Positions 22,901-33,844 of a stretch of 64,000 nt of DNA are shown piece by piece. How positions within the stretch are numbered: position 1 is the first letter of the stretch; each line of letters opens with the position of its first letter. The position numbers and the translations under genes are program-made. The notes under the pieces were generated by a model that saw nothing but the letters and a program-made list of their open reading frames with translations, did not search any database and was not told where the DNA came from. The stretch spans positions 3,782,001 through 3,846,000 of the forward strand of contig JACGCM010001272.1 of the NCBI GenBank assembly GCA_014058105.1, given 5' to 3'. The stretch is from Kingdonia uniflora. Its lineage: Eukaryota > Streptophyta > Magnoliopsida > Ranunculales > Circaeasteraceae.

Positions 22901-23330
22901 AGCCTAACATGGCTGCGATGTAAGGGAGGGCATCGACATTTCTATTTTTTCCTCTAGGGTAATGTGTAATCGATGATTTTTTAGGGAAATTATCCATGCG
23001 CTGGCGGACGAGTATAGCATACTCAGCCATGCGACCGTTTGCCTGGTTTTCGCCGGTATACTGCCACTGGATGAGTTGCGAATCAGTAAAGATGGCTAGT
23101 TTGGGGCCACCAAGTTCGGGGGCGAGATCGAGGCCATATAGAAAAGCTTCGTATTCGACCTCATTGTTGGTACATTCAAAGTCTAACTTGATGGCCTTTT
23201 CGATTCGGTCATTTGAAGGAGTGACCAGGACGATACTTATCGTAAAAAAAATTGGTCCTGCAGATCCATCTATAAAGAGATGTCAGCCCGTGTTAGGGTT
23301 CCAAGGGTTATTATGTTTGGGTTGATATTC
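22900..23330 (-). pseudogene. Element B second RNase H (archaeal-type, aRNH)
   Basis: Minus-strand translation gives the aRNH hallmarks: a LFIDGSAGP block around 23270, PSNDRIEKAIKLDFECTNNE, VEYEAFLYGLDLA, IFTDSQLIQWQYTGE and RGKNRNVDAL near 22960. A second RNase H between the gypsy RNase H and integrase is characteristic of Tat-lineage elements, so this is the key lineage evidence for B. Frames are partly intact. Confidence 0.75.
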
Positions 23331-23960
23331 GGGTAAGTAGTCTTCGTGTTATTCCCAGTCGATGTCCTCGACCGGGAAGTCGGTAAGGAAATCGGCGACT
23401 GCCTCGCCCTTTTGAGAGACCTGCTTTTCAAAAGTTATATCTTATTCACCAAGGTAGACGGACCATTATTGCACCCATCTAGATTTATCTTTCTTACGGA
23501 GGATTTCTCGAAGAGGGTAGCTGGTGATAATACGTATGTGTAGACAAGTGTAAGAAGCAGCAGTTCGAGTTTTGTATATCGTGTTTCAGTTGGTATTATA
23601 GTTTTGCTGACGAAGTAGATGGGTTTCTTGATACCTGCTTCTATTCAGATAAGGACTGAGCTAATAAAAGTCTCGGTGACCGCAAGATATAAGGTAAGCA
23701 CTTCGCCTTCGATCGGGGTACTCATGACAGGTGGTTGACCAAGGTAAGTTTTGAGTTCGAGAAAAGCTTGCTCGCATTCGGTTGTCCAATTAATTTTGAG
23801 GTTTCTCTTTTTGGCATTATGAATGCCTTGGTCGCGCAAGAGAGAGAATAACCAAGCGCATCGGTCAGAAGATTTAAAAATAAAGTGGTTAAGAGCGGCT
23901 ATTTTGCCGACAACCTTTTGAACATCTTTCTTGGTTCAGGGGGAGGGCATCTCAATGAGG
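23331..23960 (-). pseudogene. Element B gypsy RNase H and RT connection
   Basis: The 23839-23645 frame has KINWTTECEQAFLELKTYL followed by LTLYLAVTETFISSVLI, the start of the Ty3-type RNase H after RT. Further domain parts (VQQWSV(Y)LGE-like) lie toward 23450. Stops interrupt the frame. Confidence 0.75.
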
Positions 23961-24790
23961 GCTCAGATTTGTGTAGGGTCGATATCGATGCCTTATTTAC
24001 TAATGAGGTGACCCAAGAATTTTCCTGAGGATATGCCGAATTGGAACTTGTCTGGGTTTAATTGCATGTTGTATGATCGAAGTATCAAGAAGACGTCAGT
24101 CAAGTCTTGTATATGGGTATGTTTTTAGAGACTTTTACACAACATGTCATCGATATGAACTTCGACCAACTTGCCAAACAGGGGTTTGAACATAGTGGTA
24201 ACAAGGCGCTGGTAAGTTGTACCTACATTTTTGAGGCTGAAGGGCATCATATTAAAATAGTAAAACCCTTGTTTTGTGATAAACGATGTTGTAAGTTGAT
24301 CTTCAGGGAGGAGGGGTATCTGGTTGTAACCCAAAGTCGTGTCTATCATTGATAGGCGCTCATGGCCGGCTGTAGCATCCAAAAGTATGGAATTGATCGG
24401 AAGAGGGAAGCTATCCTTCGGCGTGTGTTTGTTGAGATCAATCAAGTTGACGCAGATTTGGATCTTGACATTCTTCTTTAGGACAACGACAATATTTGAG
24501 ATCTAATCGGCATACTTCACTTCCCTTATAAATCCGGTGGCTAGAAGTTTTTCGACCTCGAGGTTCACTGCTACTAGAATCCTCAGGGCCAAAGTATGTT
24601 TCTTATGTTTTACAGCTGTGGATTTGGGGATGAGGTCAAGTCGATGGCAGACCAGGATGGGGTCAACGCCGGACATCTCATGGAACGACCAAGCGAATAT
24701 ATATTTATTTGCTCGAAGGAACATGGTGAGTTTACAGCTTTCAGCAGCATCCAAAAGACTAATGTACCTCGGCCAGGGCTGTCAAGTTCG
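23961..24790 (-). pseudogene. Element B reverse transcriptase
   Basis: 24754-24503 carries the upstream RT segment ending LLATGFIREVKYAD. 24445-24125 carries IDLNKHTPKDSFPLPIN, LGYNQIPL, GFYYFNMMPFSLKN, TYQRLVT and the catalytic box VHIDDML (normally YIDDM). The two Asp are present, but a stop and frameshift separate the halves near 24500. Confidence 0.85.
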
Positions 24791-25681
24791 ACGTAAACTA
24801 TAGGTTCGACTGGTGTAGAAGAAGGGGTTGAGGCGGTGGGGAGAAAGAGGTGCAGTGATTGCTATAGCTTAACAAGTTTCCTAGTAAGGTCAATTTCGGG
24901 GTGCTCGCGCGAGTGAGCTAAGCGTTGGGAGTCTTTCATGTTCCACGTATCGCATGGGGTAGAGAAACGCAATGTCTGGTAGTAGGTAGAAGGTATGGCT
25001 TTCATGGCCTAGAATGCCAAGATGTTCAGATTTCTTATCGATAACAAGAAAGCTGGTTTACAGGGTAACAAGGCTGATGGTAAAAGGGAGGCAAGTCGGC
25101 CTACGACGACCTTGGTGGTGCCATTAAAACCTTTGAGTTCAACGTTGGCGGGTATAATGAGATCTATTTTTTGCATAGCGCGGATGGTTTGGAGGAAGAG
25201 TACATCCACTACACTGCCCGTATCGATGAGTATCGTATGGAGGACGAGGTATTCGACCTCATAATGACCAAGGGGTTTGAATGGGGGATGCAGATGTGAG
25301 AAGTATCACAATCAATTAAGGATATACCTTCGTGTCGAGGGCGGTTGCTATATTCGGGTAGAAGGACGGGGAGTTTCTGCTGATAGGTAAGCTTACAACA
25401 CTCTTCAACCTGTTTGTGCTTGCTTCAGGTGTGGCCACTGTTGATATTATTAACTTTGATTAGGTAGAGTTGGAAGATGTACACCGTGGCTGGGTCGGTA
25501 TTCGAAGCGGGTTGAGGCTTGAGGTACAACCCATTGAGGTAACCGGGATGGTCGACAACATATTGGTGAAATCGGCCAGCTTTAGGAATCATTTCAAGTG
25601 AATGATTTAAAGCTTAACACTTGTTTATAGGGTGGTAATTGTATTTGTGATTCTGGCAGTAGGGCTCATCCTTTCTGACTT
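24791..25681 (-). pseudogene. Element B protease region
   Basis: Broken frames around 25264-25009 include DLIIPANVELKGFNGTTKVV and ILIDTGSVVDVLFLQTI-like sequence, the gypsy aspartic protease with a DTGS motif around 25220. Between 25270 and 25680 no long frame persists; there are cysteine/histidine-rich stretches that could be a gag zinc knuckle remnant. Confidence 0.65.
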
Positions 25682-27078
25682 CTATGGGGAAGGGAGTGCA
25701 CCCGATAGGATCAACCTGGATGGGTGTGAGAAGGGTACTGATGAGGGCAATGAGTATGGGTAGAACAAGCATAGGACATTTTTTGTGGGGTTTAGAAGAT
25801 TGAGCATCACAATGGGGGCATTTGCGGTTGTCGGTCTCCTAAGAAACGGGAGCGACCATGGGTATAACCGATGGCCAAGGTTTGTTTTGGTTGATGATAG
25901 AGGCTTATCCCTGGCAATTTGATTTACGGAGACTGAAGGGAGGTCGATATATCCGTTGACTTTGGATAACATCTCCTCGAGGGTTTGTGGCTTTTGAGGC
26001 ACGATATACTCCCTAATGCGGCTGTGGTCAGGCAGGGCGTTGAAGAAGGCCTGGACGACTTTCACGCAGTTGAGGTTCTCAACTTTGCGTTATTCATCGA
26101 GGAAACGCTTTTAAAGTTTTCAAGCGTTTTAGTGGGTAATTTTCAGAAGTTGAGAAGGGTATCTATCCGGACCTCACGGTCTTTATTGAAGGTGAAATGA
26201 GAGATGAAGAGGTTCAAAAGCTATTCAAAGCTTCGAATAGAGCCATTTGGGTGGTTGTGGTACCATTTTAGAGGGTTGTCGGTGAAGCTGGTAGGAAACA
26301 TGCGATACAAGATGTGATCAGCTGTGGAATGCAGGCTTAAAGAATTCTGGAACTCGAGGACATAAAATTGTGGGTTGGTGCTACGGTATTTACGGATTTT
26401 AGGGGTATGGAATGTTGGGGGTATCTCGACAGGAAGGAACTTTGGGCAAATAGGGTTATTTAATCGACTCCACGCGTTTGAGGTGGGACTCGCGCTAATA
26501 GGAATGGTGGCGTTAATTTTTTGGTCGAGTTCTTGCTGTGTGAGATATGTAGGTCCAAGAGGTGAATGCTGGGGTCGCGGGTGGTAAGGCCACAGGTTGG
26601 GGGTGTATTCAGTGCTTCGTTCTCCGAGGCGTTCCCGAACAGGGCACCGTATAGGGTATCGAGAGGTTCGAAGGGTAAAATTAGATGAATCCTCCGTAAT
26701 AGGGACACCAAGATGGATCGAGCCGATGGGTATAGCAGTGGGGGCACTCTCAGCACCAAGGTGAGCCAGAGGGACCCCGATTTGGGGGTGAGGCCCAAGT
26801 CATGCACGGGCTGAGACGTCCTGTGTTTGGACTTGTTGAAGTTCATGGATTATGTGGCACAATTCATCCAGAGCTCGATGTTGTCTATTATTGTCATCTA
26901 AACGGCGCTGCTATTCAGCTTCGAGTTCCTGTCGGCGATCCTTACGCTCATTACATTACTGGTTAGTACGACACTCCTCGGCTTGAGCGAATTATTGGCC
27001 AATGAGGGCAAGTTGGGCGGTGATGCTATCGGTGGAGTTACCAACAATGGCAGAAGTTGAACGGAGGGTGGGGGCCAT
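25682..27078 (-). pseudogene. Element B gag
   Basis: Start ATG at 27078 in the context ATGGCCCCCACCCT, matched by element E's gag start at 57664. N-terminus MAPTLRSTSAIVGNSTDSI, then a charged Gln/Glu/Arg region, then the Retrotrans_gag part around 26060-26340 and the frame 26065-25682 (VVQAFFNALPDHSRIREYI). Several stops. Gag forms the particle that packages the RNA. Confidence 0.75.
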
Positions 27079-27124
27079 TGAATATGGTTATAAAGGGAAA
27101 GAAAAAGGGATTGAAGAGGGTGGG

Positions 27125-27145
27125 TATAGTACAAATGGTATCAAA
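27125..27145 (-). promoter_or_regulatory. Decayed primer-binding site of element B
   Basis: The minus strand directly after the 5' LTR reads TTTGATACCATTTGTACTA. The C and E elements have (A/T)TTGGCGCCGTCTGTG at this place. The differences are nearly all G-to-A or C-to-T, so this is the same site after deamination. Confidence 0.6.
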
Positions 27146-27861
27146 TGTAGGAGCGTGATTTCGTAGAGAGGAAGCCTTGCTATTACACCTTGAGGGCTAT
27201 CTTTGACTATGGGTCTTAACGAGTATATAAGACAATAATAAGAAAGATTACTGCACTAGCATACTTGCGTGCAGTCCTTGAATTGGTAATCTCCATGACC
27301 TCTAGTGAGTATTTGAATAGAAGATTGTATATATATATAGATTTTGGCGATAGTTTAAATTGAGAGAAGGTTACAGGGTACTCGAAGGTGATGTTGGGAG
27401 GGTTTTAGGCAAAGTTTTTCTAACCTCTCCACAGTGTTTCTCCTTTCCTTTTTATAGGAGATAGGAAAAGATGAGTCACCATGTGAGGTCATGTTACATG
27501 TATATCCTCTGGGGCCGTTGTCCCGTACGTGAAGTCAGTTTTGACACTGTAGCTATTTGGCGGCTTATTTTCACTGTTCTGTCTGGTGAGCTGGCTGTCA
27601 GGTATGTCTGCCTTCGACCATGTACTAATATGGTGAAGCCTCTCTGGAATTAGTATTGTATGACTGCCTTTGTCTTTGGCTTCGACTAACTTCACTGTAG
27701 CCTTCGAGTGTTCGACTGTTCGGCTAATCTCAGAAGGCTTCGGGTAGATCACATGCCTTTGGCTATTTTATTGTTTCCCTGGGCTTCGAGTCTTTTAGTA
27801 GGCTTCGATGTAGCCTTTGAGTATTCGACTTGTCTTAGGAGGTAGTGAGTAGGCTACTACA
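27146..27861 (-). repeat. Element B 5' LTR
   Basis: 716 bp from TGTAGGAGCGTG to GTAGGCTACTACA, aligned to 15956-16670 over its full length. TATA box TATAAAAAG on the minus strand (complement of 27448-27456). Followed by TSD GGGGT. Confidence 0.93.
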
Positions 27862-27866
27862 GGGGT

Positions 27867-28611
27867 TGGAAGGTAAAATAGAGGAAATAAGGGCATTGAT
27901 GCCATTAAGGGGAGAAGAGAGAATTGTAAGATTTATGTTATCCTTCAAAGCGAGCCAAAGCCCGCCTCCATTCAAAACGGTGGAGTTAACGATATTAGAA
28001 AAAGAAAAACCAAGAGACAAAAATTTATGAATAGAAAATTAAGGTTAAAATACTTAGTCTCACTAAGAAAAACAATATCAAGGTCAATTTTTGTCCGGTT
28101 GGTAAGAAGCTCTGGAGGGGTAGCAGGTTTCTCGCTCACCCTACAGTTCCAAGAAAAGACTAATATAAGCAATCGAGAGTCGGTGTCGGGGCCGCTTCTG
28201 AAATGTTTATAAGAGAAGAATATTTTTTTTATTCCATTGGTCATTGTCCTTTTAAAGCAAGGACATAAGCCTCTACAAATACGGTTCTCAACTTTAAGCG
28301 GGCTGAATGAAAAATAAGGGGCAGCGAGGATGTCAATAAATAACTTCGATAATGGCCTATATTGGCCCTTCGTCATACTACCAGTGTCTAAGAGATAAAA
28401 TAAGTAATTTATAAGAAGTTTAAAGCCTCCATGACCCTTAGGAGGGCGGACCAAAACATAGCTCTTGTAATGAGAAAGAAAATTGTTTCTTAAAACTATT
28501 GATAGAGGACGAAAAATGTGAATAATGAAATCTTAACCAATACTTAATGAAAGCTTTTTAAAAACCAAATATAAACTTCTTACCTAAAGACCGCATGATT
28601 AAAATGGTTAA
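27867..28611 (-). mobile_element. LINE, 5' part (start of ORF2 endonuclease)
   Basis: The 28454-27972 frame includes LLILVFSWNCRVSEKPATPP and NRTKIDLDIVFLSETKYFN, the start of the LINE apurinic-type endonuclease (SWNCRG, then a catalytic Glu in SETK). Continuation was cut off at the element B insertion (the downstream WVIIGDLN part is at 15865 and below). The segment 28200-28454 matches the linker before the endonuclease. The real 5' end lies beyond element A, which inserted at 28612. Confidence 0.8.
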
Positions 28612-29210
28612 TGTAGGGACCTATCCCTCGACCTAGTCCAAGTTTGAACTACCTCGATATCAGACTCGCACATTTCACACGTGACATAAACAATCAGCAT
28701 TACCAACTAGACCTCAAACTGATAAAGAATGTGGATCAAGCACAACAGAAGAATATGAACAAGTCAAAGACACGTGTCTCCCATAAACTAAATAGTTACA
28801 CATTCAACCACCACTTACCTTATTATTCGGAGAACGTGCTTCAGCACGATAACGAGCTGCGGGTAAGGTCTATATAAAGAATAAGTTCAAGAAGATATAG
28901 GGACCAAGAAAAACCAAATTTTATAGATTTTCACACAAGAATTTCTAGATTCCAAACATCACAAAACTTCTTATTTACAAAATCAAACATTTCTAGTTTA
29001 AGAGATTACTTGTAATAAGATATCAGCCTCAAACAATAAAAGTTACTATTACTAAAACCCTCAACTTGAGGTTATAGTTTTTTACCTATTTAAAGGTTTT
29101 CTACACTAAATTACCTGTCATTTCTTGCTTTATATTAGTTTTTATCACAGGTATATTTGGTGTAAGAGCTAATTTTGATCCATTTCGAGCTACGGAATTA
29201 AGTCTTTACA
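28612..29210 (+). repeat. Element A 5' LTR
   Basis: 599 bp, TGTAGGGACC to AGTCTTTACA, with TATA box TATATAAA (28870-28877). The same LTR as a solo copy lies at 13386-13998. Followed immediately by the PBS. Confidence 0.9.
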
Positions 29211-29229
29211 TTTGGCAGCATCTGTGGGA
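29211..29229 (+). promoter_or_regulatory. Element A primer-binding site
   Basis: TTTGGCAGCATCTGTGGGA sits directly after the LTR. It equals C's TTTGGCGCCGTCTGTGGGA with three or four differences. It is the tRNA 3'-end binding site for minus-strand DNA synthesis. Confidence 0.7.
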
Positions 29230-29288
29230 AAGAAGACATTTCCACGATATCCTGAGGCATACGTTCACTCTACTATCCATCTCCAATC

Positions 29289-30472
29289 ATGGTCACTTCC
29301 AGGCGACCAGCAACAAGAATTCAGCTTGATCTTTCAGTTGAGCCAGAGTAGCTTATAGAATTACGGGCGACTCTCCATGACAAAGCAGATAAGAGTAATG
29401 AACTTGAACGTCAGTTAACTCTTAACTGTGAGCTTTCGGACAAAGAGCTTGATACCGAGTGGCAAGCTCATTTGACAGTATTCTAATGACATGAAGAACA
29501 GATAATAACCATGCAGACTGTATTACAGGCTTTGCAAGATACTCAACAGGCTCCCCAAATTAGAGATCATGATCATGTGCTGGAGAACTCTCGAGTTTCT
29601 GCACGAGAAAGGTTAGGACCTCGAGGAGCTACCAAGAAAGAAATTTTGCGAAATGATCAGTACGAACTTCAAACTTCTATTCATTTGGGCGGTGAAGATT
29701 AGACCGATATCAGTAGAGGTATCCGACCTTCCAAGCATCAAGATGAAGAATAACGACCTCCGCCTCGAATTCCAAGATGTGATCATTTGAGTGAAAGAAC
29801 CGGTACTCATAATCCTTAACCACCTCACCAAACCACTTGGGCCACACATCAATACGTCACACAAGAGCATATGGATCGACGAATCAAGGAGTTGATTGAA
29901 TCAGAAGTTCTCAGCAAAAAAGATGACCTTACCAAGATACAAATTAGTCTGATTGCCAAAGAGCTATTCGATATAGAAGTACCAAAAGGATTCCATTCTC
30001 CGAAAATATGTAAATGCAAGGGCACCGATCAAAAGGAGCATATTCGATAATACAATGATTCCTTGGGGTCATACTCTAATCTCAACCATATTCGATGTCG
30101 TTTATTCGAAACAAGTCTACAGGGAGAACTGATCTGGTGGTTCCACTCTTTACCTGAATATTCTATCCTCACATTCGATCAGCTACAGAAGCAATTCATC
30201 AAGACGTATGCTCACAACAAAGACATAAAGGTGAATTTAAATTATCTTATTAGTCTTAAACAATCACAAGGGGAGAAGCTCGAGACCTTTGCAAAGAAAT
30301 TTTTGGAGTTCACAAAAAAGTATATAATTTTGATATGAAAATAGATGTTTTGATATGAAAATAGATGTTACTCTTTTACCAACGCGCTCTAGCTCGACTA
30401 CAAGGCCAAAGAGAACCTCTTCTTAAACAAGGTCAATAGGTATACCGACCTAGAAAGGATAATGTCTGAAAG
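29289..30472 (+). pseudogene. Element A gag
   Basis: ATG at 29289; the N-terminus MVTSRRPATRIQLDLSVEPE matches C's MVQTRQSLGAQ... in position. The body (30063-30338) has NHIRCRLFETSLQGELIWWF, SLPEYSILTFDQLQKQFIK, AHNKD and LISLKQSQGEKLETF, aligned throughout to C's gag at 45897-45382. Internal stops and the 20-bp duplication at 30328-30367 break the frame. It stops at the D insertion, in a segment (TDLERIMSE) matched by IDLEWMMPE in C. Confidence 0.85.
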
Positions 30473-31072
30473 CAATCCACAATACGATGAAGAAGCTTTA
30501 GTTAGCTGAAAGATACGAAGAACACCAAAATTGGGAAAAATAAAGCTTCAATTGCTTAGAAAAAAATTAAGTAGATTACAAAGAATCACTCTAAAACCCT
30601 AGGCTTCTCTCAGAACTCTTTTCAGATCTAACATAAAGAACTTACTTAGAAATTAATGTCTAGCCTTACCCTTTTTATAAGGGTTACAAGTTCTTAGTTC
30701 CAATAGGACTAGGTTACAATTTTCTAGTCCAATAGGACTAGGTTATAAGTTCCTAGTCCAATAGGACTTATGTTACAAGTTCCTAGTCCCAATAGGACAA
30801 GTATGCCCTTAAACACCTAAAGAGAAAAGCTGAATCGTGCCTCTGTTGGAACATAACAAGTTTATGTTCTAATAATCAATGATGTATTCGAATACACATA
30901 ATTTGTATTCGAATAAAACTGATCAGGCTTAAATGTATTCAAACAGACATGAGACTATTTGAATAAAACTGATCAGGCCGAAATGTATTCGAATAGGAAA
31001 AAACTTTATTCGAATACAAAAGGTCGAATAGACTTCTTAAAAATTCAAAAAAACTCAGATCCTCCTGGATCA
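30473..31072 (-). repeat. Element D 3' LTR with TATTCGAATA palindromes
   Basis: 600 bp. On the minus strand it begins TGATCCAGGAGGATCTGAG. The distal part (30860-31030) holds the palindrome TATTCGAATA four times plus diverged copies, alternating with AAACTGATCAGGC. The proximal part has repeated AGTTCCTAGTCCAATAGGAC (30690-30800). Confidence 0.88.
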
Positions 31073-31110
31073 TGGCTCCCCCCTTTAGGAAACTTGAGCT
31101 CCTGCTCAAG

Positions 31111-31560
31111 CTAGAACTGGAAAGGTAGGAATGTGGCGCTGCCCATTACCCTGCTGTACCACTTCGACTGATGAGGTAGCTGACCCTTCTTCCAAACCCG
31201 AAACGAATCAAAACTAACACATGTCTTGCCTGGCATCAACTTTTGGCAAAACACACTACGCCCTTTAGGATCATCATATCTTAACATAACAAAAGACTGT
31301 CTCTGCGTAGAAACCAACATAGTAGAAGTAGTTGGTAATGGGGATCGAGATAAACAATCAGCCATTTTGTTGTCCACTCCCTTCTTATACTTCATAATCA
31401 AGGGAAATTATTGGAGATACGACCTCCCCTTCATCTGGCGAGCTTGCTGTAGCTTGGGCTGTGTAGCGAAAAACTGGGATGGTTTGTGATCAGTATGTAC
31501 CACAACCTTCTCTTGCAACTTCTCCATATCGGCTTGTTGCATATAAAATGATGTCATAGG
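31111..31560 (-). pseudogene. Element D RNase H tail
   Basis: 31560-31402 on the minus strand reads VVVHTDHKPSQFF and QARQMKGRSYLQ, continuing in the 31401-31111 frame as MKYKKGVDNKMADCLSRSP, the standard end of gypsy RNase H. The sequence upstream jumps directly to protease at about 31565, so RT is deleted. The C-terminal 50 codons of the frame have no recognised domain. Confidence 0.8.
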
Positions 31561-31569
31561 GGACAATAC

Positions 31570-32091
31570 TCAAGCCGACATACCCTCCTGAACCGGTCGC
31601 ACCAATAATACGAATTTGCCGCTCGCATTAACCAGCCGCTTCACCTGAGTCGCCGTAACCAAATTTAATGTAATGACATGCTCCTTAGAAGCATTGATAT
31701 GGAACTCCATTCCTTCCTTCACAAGACGACACTTGCGAGCTCTACGGTAATGAATCGCATCTCGGTCCCAAAGATAAGGGCTGCCCAAGATGACCTGACA
31801 CACATCCAAAGGAACCACTTCACATGTCATCTCATCAATAAACTTCTCAGAAATTGCAAACTTGAATGTACACTAGTTCCTGACCATCACCTCTGCATCT
31901 TTTTGAAACCACCACAAACCATACGGCTTAGGATGAGTTGCAGTCGCCAAACCCATCATCGTCACCAACGTCTTAAAAATCAAATTTTTCTGACCACCCG
32001 GATCCATAATGGCCTTGACCAAGCTCTGCTTTACCTGAATACTGACATGAAAAAGTTTTTTCCGACTTTCTTCCTCGGCAGCCAAAGTCCG
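31570..32091 (-). pseudogene. Element D protease
   Basis: 32085-31873 contains VKAIMDPGGQKNLIFKTL, matching the DPGSQKNLIS active-site area of this gypsy protease type, then KPYGLWWFQKDAEV. 31830-31570 has VVPLDVCQVILGSPYLWDRD and VKRLVNASGKFVLL. A stop separates the two. It cleaves Gag-Pol in active elements. Confidence 0.8.
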
Positions 32092-32952
32092 CTAAAACAT
32101 TAGTGTAAGCTTAGAATTTTTTTTATCTAAACCTAGAAGGTCAACAACCTCTGCGGCTAGTGCATATCTCTCTTTCTTGCTCTTCTCCTCCTTCGGGCTA
32201 AGCTCCGGGTGAAGTTTCCAACAATAATCATAAATATGCCCACTCGCCTTACAATGATTGCAATAATACTCATTAGGCGGAGACCTCTCTCCCTTGGCCT
32301 CTCCCTTATGCTCATTTTTCCAACTTGACTTGTACCCCAACTTGATCCTGTCATCTTCTTTGTCACTCTTCAAGTACTTGCCTTCAATGGCAATTGCCTT
32401 CATGGTAGCATCTTTGATATTGGCCACAGTAAAGAGCTTCAACTCTCTCCTAATTGACTCCGACAAACCCCCCTTGTACTTCATGAACACCTCATATTCG
32501 TCCACATCAATATCCAAAACCAAAGCTTGGTTATAAAATGCCGTAGTGTACTCCTGTATGGATTGCTCAAACTTTTGGCACAAATTGTGCCAAGTATACC
32601 ATCTCTCTTGCTCATACCCAATCGGATAAAATAGCTTTCACACTAAAATCTTATAATCCTTGCAACCCAAATCTCCTACATCGTGGCATTTCCGATATGA
32701 TCTCCACCACGTGAGTGCATGACTTGCGAATTTCAACGTAGCAAAGCATATTTGTTGAGCATTAAAGTATTTGTAAATAGAAAAATAGGTCTCTAACCTA
32801 TCCAACCAATTATCTAATATCTCGGCATCGATCGAACCGTCGAATACCGGAATTTTAATCTTAAAACCAATACGATGATTATGCAAAAAAAAATATGGAC
32901 TTACCAATAACTGATCGCTCATCGTCGGATTTGGCAGTACTAGAATCATCAA
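32092..32952 (-). pseudogene. Element D gag with CCHC knuckle
   Basis: 32952-32638 holds DAEILDNWLDRLETYFSIY and ALTWWRSYRK (Retrotrans_gag core). 32583-32092 holds YTTAFYNQALVLDI, YKGGLSESIRRELKLF and the zinc knuckle CNHCKASGHIYDYC (CX2CX4HX4C). A stop near 32600-32640 divides them, but each half is otherwise clean. This is the best preserved D gene. Confidence 0.85.
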
Positions 32953-33299
32953 AAACTAGAACATCCTAGTCACCATCCACCATCCACCTCCATAACTCCT
33001 TTCTTCTTTTAACGGCCTCGTCGTTTTACCAAAGTGGCAGCCTTAGCGAGGTTCGTGAGACGCAACTGCTCCACTAACCCCCCTACAGTAGAAGTTAGAG
33101 TGGAAACTGTCGTTTCCAAAACCGTGAGTCTCTCGTTGGGATCGCCCATCTCCAAATCGTCATTCTTCTTCTAATTAGGTTTGCAATGGATCTTCAATGG
33201 ACTCACTAGCTTCTCCTTCGTTTGCGTGAGACGGTCGCGTGTAGAGACTATAAACCACAATCAACCCCCGAAGATCGTAACTGGAAAACTGATACCACT

Positions 33300-33844
33300 T
33301 AATCCACAATACGATGAAGAAGCTCTAGTTAGCTGAAAGATACGAAGAACACCAAAATTGGAAAAAATAAAGCTTCAATTTCCTAGAAAAAAACAAAGTA
33401 GACTACAATGAATCACTCCAAAACCCTTGGCTTCTCTCAGAACTCTTTTCAGATCTAACATAAAAAACTTAGAAAATAATGCCTAGCCTTGCCCCTTTTT
33501 ATAAGGGTTACAAATTCTTAGTTCCAATAGGAATAGGTTTCAAGTTCCTAGTCCAATAGGACTTGTGTTACCAGTTCCTAGTCCCAATAAACAAGTATGC
33601 CTTTAAACACCTAAAGAGAAAAGCTGAATCGCGCCTCTGTTCGAACAAAATAAGTTTATGTTCGAATAAATAAAGATGTATTCGAATACACATAATTTGT
33701 ATTTGAATAAAACAGATCAGGCTGAAATATATTTGAATAGGAAAAGACTCTATTCGAATAAAAAAAGGGTGTATTCGAACAAACTAAAAGTCTGTTCGAA
33801 TAGACTTCTTTAAAAGTCAATAAAACTCAGATCCTCCTGGATCA
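33300..33844 (-). repeat. Element D 5' LTR
   Basis: 545 bp, colinear with 30473-31072 but with deletions. The boundary to the PBS is at 33299/33300. Outer TSD GAAAG. 32953-33299 between LTR and gag is the D leader. Confidence 0.85.

Larger units (their letters stand above)
15956..27861 (-). mobile_element. Ty3/gypsy element B (Tat-like), full length, decayed
   Basis: Two LTRs of about 716 bp (15956-16670 and 27146-27861), both TG...CA, bounded by a perfect 5-bp TSD GGGGT (15951-15955 and 27862-27866). Internal order on the minus strand: degraded PBS, gag, protease, RT, RNase H, second RNase H, integrase, tandem repeats, then genes on the opposite strand, then 3' LTR. RT and RNase H before integrase is the gypsy order; the second RNase H and the antisense genes point to the Tat/Ogre/Retand lineage. 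All pol frames have stops. It splits a LINE endonuclease gene. Confidence 0.93.
30473..33844 (-). mobile_element. Ty3/gypsy element D, pol-deleted, nested in A gag
   Basis: LTRs 30473-31072 and about 33300-33844, TSD GAAAG (30468-30472 and 33845-33849). PPT after the left LTR (minus strand AAAGGGGGGAGCCA). PBS at the right LTR on the minus strand AAGTGGTATCAGTTTTCC, an initiator-methionine tRNA type, unlike A, B, C and E. It carries gag with CCHC knuckle, protease and a short RNase H tail; RT and integrase are absent. Total 3.4 kb, therefore non-autonomous. LTR lengths differ (600 and 545 bp) through deletions in the right copy. Confidence 0.88.
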
